Shown here: in pieces, positions 54,416-64,000 of the stretch
How the letters are laid out: the number at the start of each line of letters is the position of its first letter
Position numbering within the stretch: position 1 is the stretch's first letter
Origin: Polytrichum commune
Taxonomy: Eukaryota > Streptophyta > Polytrichopsida > Polytrichales > Polytrichaceae
NCBI GenBank assembly: GCA_950295325.1
Contig: OX485805.1
Location: 48,756,758-48,820,757 of the forward strand
Length of the DNA stretch: 64,000 bases
Direction: 5' to 3'
Notes under the pieces: model-generated
What the model was told of the DNA's origin: nothing
The model's input: only the letters and a program-made list of their open reading frames with translations
The model's database searches: none
Program-made: the position numbers and the translations under genes

Positions 54416-55265
54416 CATCCATGGAAAGGTTAAAGGAAAAACAACCCGTCCCAAAACCGGTTTGAAAATGAAAATACCCGTCCCGCAAGAGGTATAAATA
54501 AGTCTCGTACAATGTTGGTAAAAAAATAAAATAAAAACAAAAAACAAAAAACCGAAAGATGTCGACATGTGACTGGTTGCACTTGGAAACAATAGGATCT
54601 TGACAAATTATGCCTTCAATGTTCGCCAGTTATATGTCTTTTGTTGTCGATTCTCATCTTTCCAGTACACCCCATTCTAAATTTTGTGGTTGATGAATTA
54701 ATGTATGCAGGTGAATCAAGCACTTCAAGATTGATATTTTGATTGGGAATTAGTGGTTTGATTGCATTATGCTTATATTCACATGTCATATATGACATAA
54801 TGTAACTGATATTTGTACCATTTATTTTTTTGGAAAAATTTATCAAAATAATTGTTAGTTTTAGAACCCGTCCAAAGTGAATTTGACACGTCCAAAAACC
54901 GGTTCATTTTCTAAGAACCCGTCCATTGGAAATGTTTTTTTTAATGAACATGACCCTGGACATGTTAGGGACCTTGTGAAAAATCACCACTGGATAGTAC
55001 TAGTGCTACCCAATGTTCAAGTTTGAAGTGTGGACATGCATTTCAATGTGAAGAGCTTCAAACCAATCACACTTCACTCAAACTTTCAAACTTTCTTGCA
55101 ACACTTCACGAAAGAAAAACTTGATATTGGTTGTTTTGTATTGAATATGAAAATAATATGATGTCTCACTATATTCAAGAAGTATATGCAATAAAATGAT
55201 GCACTAAAATTATTTAGATCATCATCCAACTCCAAAGGCAAAGCTCTCCAGTTTTTGGTCGATTT
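54416..55265. other. Intergenic; partial AACCGGTT-family repeat
   Basis: AACCCGTCC/AAAACCGGTT motifs recur at 54443-54490 and 54860-54925. Part of the dispersed family (GATGTCGACATGTGACTGG to TAGGATCTTGAC) lies at 54546-54615. No gene is recognised. Confidence 0.45.
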
Positions 55266-55690
55266 CTAAGTGTCAAAATTTTTGGTCCAATCTATATTTT
55301 CCATCGGAAGACCGCATAATGACACTCGCATCAATACATCCAATGTTTCAAGTTTCAATCGACTTTTGCGATCAGTCTTCACCCAATTATATTTGGAAAA
55401 TCCACGTTCACATATAGGTGTGCTCGCCAACCCGAAATTGCAGCCAATGCCGAGTTGAAATTGCAAGAGTTAGTGGAATTTGAAAGTGTCTGCTAGAGTG
55501 CCAAGGTTGGAGTCTAGCTATGTTTCTATTTGCAAATTGCAAACATTGTACTTTGCGACATGCAGTTTTTGAAGAGGCCTTCACTATGACTGGTGGAAAC
55601 TTTGCAAAACACATCTTTGTAACATGCCCAAAGAAAAAAAACTGTCTTTTATGACCAAAATGGCATTTGACAGGTGTTGAAAACTTCAAT
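55266..55690 (-). pseudogene. hAT transposase C-terminal remnant
   Basis: The frame ending at 55266 reads GLASTPICERGFSKYNWVKT, then LETLDVLMRVSLCGL and IDWTKNFDT, the conserved dimerisation domain of DUF4371-type hAT transposases. The upstream frame (55689-55408) is degenerate and shifted. The catalytic region is absent. Confidence 0.7.
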
Positions 55691-56159
55691 ATTGAACACT
55701 GGTGCTGCCCATTGAAGACAACGTCAATATATAATACTACCCCAAATATAAAGTGTCCTACCCTTGGAGCAAAATTAATGCAACTGAAATAATATTAGTT
55801 ATTAGGAATATTGGTTTATTTTCCTAAGCTATGCTCTACTGTTACAACGACCAGGCGACAGGCTATCAATATTTATCCATTGTCTCTAAAGAAGGGCGTT
55901 CAGTGTTAGTTTGTGTGACTTGAAGGGTCATTACACTATACACTACGTGCAGTTCAGAATAGGCATAAGTTAGTTAATTTATATATTTATGTTAAAGAGT
56001 GCCATGTTCAATCATGTCAGTGGTTGGAATATCCTAATAGAAAACCATGAAATTGGAATTTATGGATAGCCGTGCCGCATGACATTACTCAATTGTGTAT
56101 CAATGTTACGTGGGGTCGGGAATCCTAAGTATTATGCCCTTTTTATTATGGGGTTCCCG
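55691..56159. other. No feature recognised
   Basis: AT-rich sequence with no coding block, structured repeat or recognisable element end. Confidence 0.35.
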
Positions 56160-56537
56160 CTCAAGGCTAGATTGCATCTTCATTTGGGTGGGTCCTGTCT
56201 TCCCACGCCTCCTTCACTGTCCGGTCTTCTCCATGCTCTTATATGCACTTGTGTGGGAACACTTCCTTGTTGGGAACCAATGTGACAATATCCAGTCAAA
56301 ATTACAGATATTCAAGTTGACATCACTCTCATTATTCCCAAGTTAATTAATGGAGCTCCTTCAATTGCCAAAGGAGCTTAATGGCTTAAGTGACCGGGTA
56401 TTGTCACTGTGGTTCCCAATGAGGAAAAACTCCCACATAGGTGCGGGCAAGGAGCATGGGGAAGACCAAGCGTTAAAGGAGGCATGGGAGGGATGGGGCA
56501 CATCTTTTGAATGAAGATGTGATCTAGCTTGGGGCGG
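56160..56537. repeat. Inverted repeat abutting the LTR
   Basis: Arms of about 130 bp (56160-56294 and 56396-56534) share GGCTAGATTGCATCTTCAT with CTAGATCACATCTTCATTC, TGCCTCCTT, GGTCTTC, CCATGCTC and GGGAACCA when one is reversed. Identity is about 75%. The right arm ends only a few bases before the LTR at 56538. It looks like an older foldback element in which the retrotransposon inserted or recombined. Confidence 0.68.
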
Positions 56538-57355
56538 TGTTACGAACCTCTTTTGTTACAAACCTCTCGCCGGTTGGCAATTGGTTTCACTACAACAATC
56601 TCTCAGAGTAAGGAATTGAACAAAATATAATTTATTTCTTTGTGAGACCACTAAGTACAATCCAAGACCAAATAAGGTTTGGTCAAAGAAGCTCTACCAC
56701 CCGACCATAGGAGAGAGAGCTAACAACCCAAAAGCCCTTCTTTCCTCCCGTGAGCTTCCTCTTATGCCAAAGGAACTACTTTTACTTTCTATCTTTACAT
56801 ATAGTAAAAGTATTCTATTCATAGCTCTATCTTCTAGTTCTACTATGAATCTTCTATCTTTGGTTCTTCTCAAATCTACTTCAAGTTGGAATTGTCTAAC
56901 TCCAACTTAGTTTATCCATTCTATCTTCTAGTTGGAACTATCTAATTCCAACTAGTTCATCCATTCATTCTTTTAGTTGGAATTGTCTAATTCCAACTAA
57001 TTCATTCATTTAATCTTCTAGTTGGAACTGTCTAATTCCAACTAGTTTTATCTATTCATTGAGAGTTGTCTAACTCCAATGAATAATATTCATCTTTCCA
57101 AATATGGAGTGGTCTAATTCCGTGCACCTCATCGAGAGTTGTCTAACTCACGTGCACATGTTCTCAATTGGAATAGTCTAATTCTAATGCACTAAATGCG
57201 GAGTTGTCTAACTCCAGTGCACATGTTATCAATCTGGAGTTGTCTTACTCTTATTCATTCATCTTCAACTGAGAGTTGTCTAGCTCTCATCTTTCTCTGC
57301 TTACACACTGGCACATGTAGTTAGAATATTCCTTAATAATTCTAGTTACATTACA
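56538..57355 (-). repeat. 3' LTR of a chromodomain retrotransposon, with a hairpin array
   Basis: 818 bp from TGTTACGAACC to AGTTACATTACA, lying directly downstream (minus strand) of an integrase-chromodomain remnant and its purine tract GGAAGGGGGAGA. Between 56885 and 57285 about eleven GGARTTGTCTAAYTCC-type hairpins follow one another. It is the same family as the solo LTR 53456-54410, diverged by perhaps 10-15%. Confidence 0.85.
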
Positions 57356-57369
57356 ATCTCCCCCTTCCA

Positions 57370-58460
57370 TCAAAAGTCATTATTCTCAATAACAAAATTA
57401 GGATAGTCCTTTCTGAAATCAACTTCTCTTTCCCAAGAAGCTTCTTCTTTAGGATAATCTTTCCACTTCACATAAAATCTACGGAAAGTCTTACTCTTTA
57501 GATATTGATTCTCTATTTTCAAAATCTTCTCAGAATCTGCAAGGAGTTCTCCCTCTAAAGCAGCTTTGAGAAGGTCAGACAAAATATGGTTAGGATTAGA
57601 CACATATTTTTTCAACAAACCCACATGAAAAGCATTATGGATCTTCCAATCCTTTGGTAACTTTAACTCATAATCTACTTTTCCTATATGTTTCAAAATT
57701 TTAAATGGACCACAAAATCTAGGTGATAACTTTCTTGACTTCCTAAGCTTAAGTTTATATCGATTAGGTACTACTTTTAAAAACACCTTATCACGAACTT
57801 CAAATTCACGAAAAAATATTTTATTATCAGCATAATATTTAGCTCTATCCTGACCACTTTTTATAGCTAGCTTTGTTGATTTTCTAATCTCATTCATCTC
57901 TCTGATCATATCGTTAATACTTTCAAATCTAGTATTATGATCGAGTAGAAGGTGTAATGGGAGTTCTACACTCTTGACCATATAAAATATAGAATGGACT
58001 TACACCAATGCTACTATGAACATGATCATTATAAGCAAATTCAATCATATGCAACCACTTATCCCATGATTGTTGTCTCTTGCCAACATACATCCTTAAC
58101 ATATCCTCAAGAGTTATGTTTGTCCGTTCAGTTTGTCCATCCGTCTCATGATGATATGCACTGCTTAACTTAATCTTAAATCTACACAATTTAAATAAAA
58201 TAGTCCAAAACTCACTCACAAACTTGCGATCTCTATTACTTATGATTTCTCGCAGAATTTCATGATGCTTAAAAATTTCTCTTATGAATAGTTCAGCTAC
58301 TCCATAAGCAGTGTAACAATAGTAAATGTAGGAATAAAATGAGCTATCTTTGTCAACCTATCCACAACTACCATGATACTATCAAAATTGTTTTGAGTCT
58401 TTGGCAATCCAACATTGAAATCCATACTGATCTTGTGGATTTTTACTTCAATTAGAATAT
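57370..58460 (-). pseudogene. Chromovirus integrase and chromodomain remnant (5'-truncated)
   Basis: From 58455 the minus strand reads [20 protein letters not shown], then [12 protein letters not shown], with stops, then SEFWTILFKLCRFKIKLSSA, the Glu block ETDGQTERTN and WDKWLHMIEFAYND (to 57935). One frameshift near 57945 leads to the C-terminal frame 57981-57370, which has KLSPRFCGPFKILKHIGKVD, the HVGLLKKYV block and a chromodomain (SEKILKIENQYL, FYVKWKDY, EASWEREVDF). It ends 15 bp from the LTR. RT, RNase H, gag and the 5' LTR are absent; the element is cut at about 58460. Chromodomains target insertion to certain chromatin. Confidence 0.88.
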
Positions 58461-59190
58461 CAATTATCATCACACTTGATTAATTCAAGGTTATAACTTT
58501 AACATATTAGAGCGAAATCAAGACTTGTGAGAATTTAAGTGTCATGGCCTTTCAATTTTGTACTAGAGCAATTTTTTTTTGGGCGGGTTTGTCACAAAAA
58601 TTACATTAAATTTTGAATTTAGAGTTAACGTTTTTATTTTGACTAACTCAATACTAATTGTGAACCGCTCATGTAGCATCACCGACACTTAATGTCAATC
58701 CTAACATTATTTGTCATTCCTTATTTGTCATAACAAGAATTGGATAATATAGATTTACAACATTACAATTATTATCACTTATTGAGTAGTTTCTCATCAA
58801 AAGTTCAATCCTCCATGACGGTAGTTCATTACAAAAAATTTAGGATATAAAGTATACCAAAAGTGGATGAACTAAAAGTAACTTGGGATGACAATATTTA
58901 TAAACTTATTCATAAAAAGTCTCATTAGAAGACTTACCCTATCGACATAAAATATCATGTGACACTAAATACAAAATTCGGTGTAGTAACACTCGACACA
59001 TTATCCACTTTATGTCATGTAGAGTCGATGTAGTTGTCCATTCATTCAAATTTCCTTGAGCCCCAAAGCTTGAATGTAAAGTGGAGAGGAATGGTTGATA
59101 TCAAATCAATGAGAACAAAGTATGTGCTAAATCTAAAGAGACCATTCTAGAATCAATAATGTAAATAGTTGAGAAGACCTACATGAGCAC

Positions 59191-59194
<4 letters not shown>
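58461..59194. other. Intergenic, including an inverted dispersed repeat
   Basis: 58670-58930 is the inverted partner of 36090-36335. The rest has no recognised feature. No 5' continuation of the chromovirus is found. Confidence 0.5.

Positions 59195-59264
<70 letters not shown>
59195..59264. repeat. Compound microsatellite (AT)n(AC)n
   Basis: About 17 AT units, then GC, then about 17 AC units, followed by imperfect ACATACAC. It is likely length-variable between individuals. Confidence 0.95.
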
Positions 59265-59270
<6 letters not shown>

Positions 59271-61690
59271 ATACACTTACTACTACCTCCTGTAAATTTT
59301 CCCATCTCAACCCCTATAGTGAACTTGATATGACAATTTTTGTGACTTGCAATTTCTTGCTACATGAAACATTTCACCCATTCATATTTTATGGATGTTA
59401 AATATCTGATGCTACACTCATTACCCCAATTAGTGCATGTTTCTATTTGGAGTTATGGAGTGCAATAACATCTTACTAAAGACTTTAATTCTTACTAATG
59501 AAAGTTCAATAGGTTGGTTGGACATTATAGAACATAAATGACTCTGCTTGGTAAATATTACATTCTTGTTAAATAGTTATATCATTGCATAACTCCGAAT
59601 AGTATAACATTAATTGGGATAAATGGTGTAGAGCTTAGGTGAAAGTATAGCATGAAAATAATAATATAATGTGCCAATTTTATTTATTTTCTTTCAACTC
59701 ATGCCCATAAATTAATTAGGGTGGCACAAGTAGTATGCAAGAAACACTATACCTCCATCATAGCTACCAAACCTATGAAGCAGGTCACCGGACCTCTTGT
59801 GGCAATCCAAACCTATTCCGACCAATGCGAACCTACCACGATTGACCTCCCGAAACGTTGTCGAAATGTGTCAATTTGAAACAATAGCTGTTGAAATATT
59901 CGACTCAAATGAAAGTTGTCATATGGTGCTTGCGTGAAAGTACCTTGTTTCTATTAGTGACAACTCAAAATCCATGTGACTATGGACCCCAAACACAACC
60001 TTGACGTGCATGAGTCCAACTTGATGCCCCAATCACACCAACGTTTCCGTCCCGTTCCAGCTGTGACATTGCTGGGGATTATGTTGATTAATAGATGTAG
60101 GCCCATCATTTTTTTCACACTAATGGTGTTGGAGATGCTAATGAATGGTACTAGAAGTGGCCAGTGTGATTAGCACCTGAGTGGGGCCTCGTCCACTTTC
60201 TATATCTCATGCATGTTGTCCTGCAATGTTTATTTAACAAGAGGAAAACCAAGGTAGATGTGTCTTAAAATGGTCCAACTAGCCCACTATTCTTAGGATA
60301 TGAAAAACATGATTAGTACAGGATTGTTAGCAAATCCAAATTGAGTCCATAGCCACTTTCTCATAATTTTTGGAGCTCGTATGAATATTTTATTCATCAT
60401 CATTGTGAAGATTGTTGTGCTCATTATATGTCATAGGTCCCCCCCAATTTTGTTGACTATTGAACGTAGAATGGTTATCATATTTTGAGGTAGCAATCCA
60501 ACATATTCTAAACACATGGGTTTTTGGTATCCTTCTTGAAACCACATCAAACCACATTCCATTTTCCACATAGTTACACACATTGTTCAGTTTCTATTAA
60601 GAGAAGGAAAGTCTAGGAAGTAAGGACTTTGTGAAGAAAAGTTGGTGATATCAAATTACCATTCTTTCCTCTAGGTTTTTGTGCTTTCATTGCATTCCTC
60701 TGCTTGCGGATTTTAAGCATGTTTCTGATTATAAAGTTATCAAAAGGATTAGCTCCTTGCCATGTTTATGATTCAATTTTCCCCTCAAAAGTGGTTCCAT
60801 CTGCCAGTTTTTACCAAAAATAAAATGAACTTAATTTCCATTCCCATCCAACCTTCCAGATTTGTACTTTGGTAAGGGACAACAGGGGGCTAATCCATGC
60901 ACTCATCCCTACATTAGAAAAAGCCACTAAAAAAACAACAAATGCATAATGAATGCTTCAAAATGACATATACATATGAAATTGATCTGAAATTTGAAAT
61001 TTTTCAAAAGGCTAAATTATGCATTGGAAACAAGAGGGACAACATAGTGGACATGGTGAAATCAATATACTTTGAGTTAATTACGGTATCATCAATTTAC
61101 TTCACTGCATGTGAGAAAGTGTTTTGGAGGTGGTTGTTTGGAATTCCCCATGCCCGGTTTAGGTCCCCACCAAGGCAATTATAAGATAAGTAGGTGCCAA
61201 TGGCAATTTCAGTCATAGCCACGCCCTCGGTCTTGCATAAGACCAACATCTCTTGATGAGCCTGATGCAATATCCGATAGATCATAAAACATCATCCATT
61301 TGCTACCATTTTAGAGCACTATGTAGATTTTCCATCCATTCAAATTTCTTTGGTCCCTCATGCATTCATGGTCTAGAGTAAAGCAAACTTGCATCATTTT
61401 CAACTCCTTAACCAATCATAGAATTTGTATGTCACGGGTCAAGGACCCTCAAGTTCTAGTATAAAGTGGCTCTTAGTAATATATTATATTGTTTTTTTAT
61501 CCATTTCGTTGTGAGTTCAGAATGTCCTCAAGATCTCTATTTGGACATGGAAATCACAAAATTTCCAAGGGAAAGTGTGAAGCACAAAGCATTTAACTAC
61601 GACTACGACTCCGACAACCAAAACCTATTCACAACTCTTTCAATTGCAAGATGATGCCTTTGACACACAAAAAAAAGGGTGTCTGAACAT
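59265..61690. other. Intergenic DNA with one dispersed repeat
   Basis: 60285-60565 is the direct partner of 34720-34985. Other short frames (for example 59976-60173 and 60942-61184, plus strand) lack family motifs. No structured array is visible. Confidence 0.45.
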
Positions 61691-61696
61691 ACCTTG

Positions 61697-61850
61697 CACG
61701 ACCAATCCAAGACGATGTCCAAAGCCCTTGTTGAGAAAGAGAAAGTTGTGTGATTTCAAGTCAGACTTTGTTTGTATAAAGTTATTAGTGTTCAAGATTG
61801 AAGCCCTCATGTGAGTTTCATTTTGGAGGGCTCTCAAATTTCAGTCGTTC
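61697..61850 (+). pseudogene. Very decayed hAT C-terminal block
   Basis: Plus-strand reading gives CPKPLLRKRKLCDFKSDF, then KIEALM, a stop and VSFWRA. This follows the order of the hAT block (CERGFSxxNxIKS...ALMRVSL) seen at 47317 and 55266. It is heavily mutated, so the call depends on that alignment by eye. Confidence 0.35.
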
Positions 61851-62042
61851 ACTTGAAGGACTAGTTCAAAACCAAGACGTCAATCCAAGAATATAGAAAT
61901 GAAATACAAAACTCAGATTAAACTTGTGCATGAATTATATGATACATGCTTCTAGTTTAAAGTCAAGATTTAAGAATCAACCATCTAACTCCACTTTTTA
62001 TAGTCACAATGCCCTACACTTGTTGGTTCTTGTGGCAGATTT

Positions 62043-62243
62043 TCAAGATTCAAAAATGCCATTCCAATCCATGAATTCAACTCCAAATCCATTTAGACTA
62101 ACCGTCATTAAAGCGACGTGATCAATGATGTGATCAACACACTTTGAGCTCACTTTAGATTGCACCCGTTTCAATCTAGCTCTCAGTCTCGCCACTTTCA
62201 ATCTCACTTCTCCCATTCTGGTGGCAAACTTCAAGGTCAACAC
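62043..62243 (-). pseudogene. Short hAT C-terminal remnant
   Basis: The frame ends VALMTVSLNGFGVEFMDWNG, then IFES. It matches the end of the hAT block at 47317 (DALMWVSLCGLEVDAMDWTT). Nothing of the transposase core is adjacent. Confidence 0.5.
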
Positions 62244-63605
62244 TCGACAGTATCGCGAAATGAACTAAAATCAACAGGAAACAACAAAGGGAAAATTTCA
62301 GCACAACAAATGAGATTTGAGAACAGCCTTACAACACTTCTAACCTTAATTCCAATCTTACAAAACGGCCTCAGAGCATTTAAGTTTTCCTAGTTTAAGG
62401 GCCACTACCAGTATTTACTTGGCAATCTCTTACGTCCATTATCATTCCGTCGGCCATGGCTGGAAAATCAGATGTCGTTTTACACAAGGAGCTCGATTTA
62501 AAAAAAATCTCTCACAAGGCTCGTAACCAGAACTCTTTGCAAAAAAATCTTTGCAAATTAACCCTCACTATGGCCTCTTATAACTTTTGCATCTCCTCTT
62601 GGATTCTGCAGCTTGAAGTCCTAGCCTTCTTGATTTGTGATTGCTAACCAGGTAACACAATCCATTGGCCAGAACTGTTTGTGGTGACAACTTAAAATTT
62701 ATCCTCAAGTTGAAGTTTGTTCAGTGAGGAAGAACAAAGCCCTACACCCAACGACCAGGATCAATATCTGAGGCGAGTTAGACTGCAATAGCATTTTATT
62801 AGTACTAATAATAGACCGATGAAGAGATCGAAGCATTCAACAATCCAAGATTGAGTCCATGCATAATGATTCGGTCCACGAATTCCTCCAGTCTAAGCAA
62901 AATTTGGGAGTTAATTCCCACCTAATTGTATAGAGAAGCAGCTATAAGCTCCAATATAACTCCAATTTGCAAACATGCAAGCACATCAAGCCAGGAATAA
63001 GACAAAGACTATTGTGGTCTACGTCAAACACTGCAATATGCTTTGACACCAATTACTAGAGAGAATTCTTCACTTCCAAAGACGGTCCACGTGACAGTTA
63101 TAACTCAAGTTGCAGTATATTGTGACAGTATTCTTAGATCACGCTCCACGCAGCGCACAAAAATTCCCCTAAAGCAGATCACCCGCCCAACAAAGCAGCT
63201 CTAAAAGCTCTCTAAAGATTGCACAATTCCACAAACAATGCGATCTGAGGTTGTCGAAGCTTGTCCATCAACATCAAGCCTCAATGGGAAGGGAATCAAA
63301 CAAAATCAGCGGCTTCATGAGCACCCTAACCTAGCTTCAGGGGTAAGCTATCTGGATATTAAAGAGTTACTTTTTCCGACTAGCCCACAATCTCGATTCT
63401 TGGGTCTCCGCTCTCCAGGAATGAATGAAATTTGCTTGATCAATTTTCATATGAACAATGCTTGACGGGCAAATTTTATTGAGGATTTCAAGTGACGTAT
63501 TCATTTTCAATTTGGGCTTGTGTTTTGAGGGGCAATTTTGAGAGGGGTACATTTTGAAGGGTCAAATCACATTTGAAGGACATTGAAGACTTCAATCTGG
63601 AACAC
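62244..63605. other. Intergenic; one possible first exon
   Basis: A plus-strand frame at 63238-63342 starts with ATG, has no stop and reaches a good donor (CAGGGGTAAGC). It encodes MRSEVVEACPSTSSLNGKG and onward to HPNLASG, which I do not recognise. The segment 62560-62660 resembles 2990-3075 of PPR intron 1 (TTTGCATCTC, TGATTTGYRATTGCTAAC), so both derive from one repeat. Confidence 0.35.
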
Positions 63606-64000
63606 TGCATAGGAGGGGGACTAACCAACTTTCCATCATATAACTTGGCATAATGAGTTTTGGCTGCCTGAAGATCTACATAGTCAGGATAGATGTTATT
63701 AGGGTTTAGGGTTTAGGGTATTAGGGTTTGATAAATGGTATTCATAAAACTATTAAATTTAATTCCTCTCTTCCCACAAATGTATTCATTTGTTGTGGTG
63801 TGCATTGTAAGGTCCACATGTGGCGACTCGTGCTTGTATAGCAATACAATGGTTTGAGAAAAACTAAAGGCGTTGGAGTTTCAGGACCACACATAGTTGG
63901 AACTCGAATTGCATTTGCAAAATCTATGATGAAGCATCAACAAAAATTGGATTGAAAATTGGTTTTCCCTTGATGTAGTTATGGCTATCAAAACTACACA
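63606..64000 (+). repeat. Repeat copy 2 (partner 37156-37735), cut by the window end
   Basis: It begins TGCATAGGAGGGGGACTAAC and contains TTAGGGTTTAGGGTTTAGGG, two to three units of plant telomere-type repeat. It lacks the foldback MITE of copy 1 and, at its start, the hAT-like element that precedes copy 1. Confidence 0.8.

Noticed and set aside
59183-59401. ORF of IY and HT dipeptides
   Set aside because: It is a translation of the AT/AC microsatellite.
63690-63725. Chromosome end
   Set aside because: Only two to three TTTAGGG units occur, inside a repeat with a second copy at 37.2 kb.

Overview
This window is nuclear DNA from a land plant. It holds a P-class pentatricopeptide repeat (PPR) gene with a transit-like N terminus. 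It also holds a multi-exon gene for an SMP plus C2 lipid-transfer protein of the plant NTMC2/E-Syt type, introns with GT-AG borders, TTTAGGG-like interstitial motifs, and abundant Ty3/gypsy, hAT-, Harbinger- and mariner-like DNA. Long repeat-filled introns suggest a large genome. Nothing here fixes the lineage. Two host genes look intact and both are on the minus strand: the PPR gene (1591-4844, three exons, all phase 0) and the SMP/C2 gene (38896-46402, at least eleven exons with consistent phases).

Layout. 1-5.4 kb: the PPR gene and its upstream region, which carries two G-boxes inside a dispersed repeat. 5.4-11 kb: broken copies of a METTL2/8-like methyltransferase and of a TM9SF endomembrane protein, plus two inverted copies of a roughly 335-bp hAT-like MITE with poly-G/poly-C ends. 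11.5-15.8 kb: fragments of an unrecognised gene with a BED-like zinc finger, two minisatellites and a long inverted repeat. 15.8-33.2 kb: two nested LTR retrotransposons, both on the minus strand and both with perfect 5-bp target duplications (outer GTTTT, inner GGGTT). The outer element lacks its RT core, yet its LTRs are almost identical. The inner element has LTRs that look identical by eye and nearly full-length gag-pro-pol.

33.2-38.9 kb: the last fragments of the zinc-finger-like gene, then repeat-derived DNA including a hAT-like element and a foldback MITE. 38.9-46.4 kb: the SMP/C2 gene, with repeats and a strong hairpin in its introns. 46.4-64 kb: a mosaic of small transposons. It contains two TA-flanked elements sharing ends, a pol III SINE-like sequence, a Harbinger-like element with an internal 67/88-bp satellite, a solo LTR with TSD CAACC, a chromodomain integrase remnant with its 3' LTR, several hAT transposase remnants and a compound microsatellite.

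The most unusual structure is in LTRs. One LTR family (53456-54410 and 56538-57355) carries about ten small hairpins in a row, with a constant GTCT-type loop and stems whose two arms change together. The outer element's LTR is a separate chain of perfect hairpins. Both are compatible with selection on RNA or single-stranded DNA structure. No prokaryote-type system, CRISPR array or clear tRNA/rRNA gene was seen. Exon borders, repeat ends and repeat identities were read by eye, not computed.
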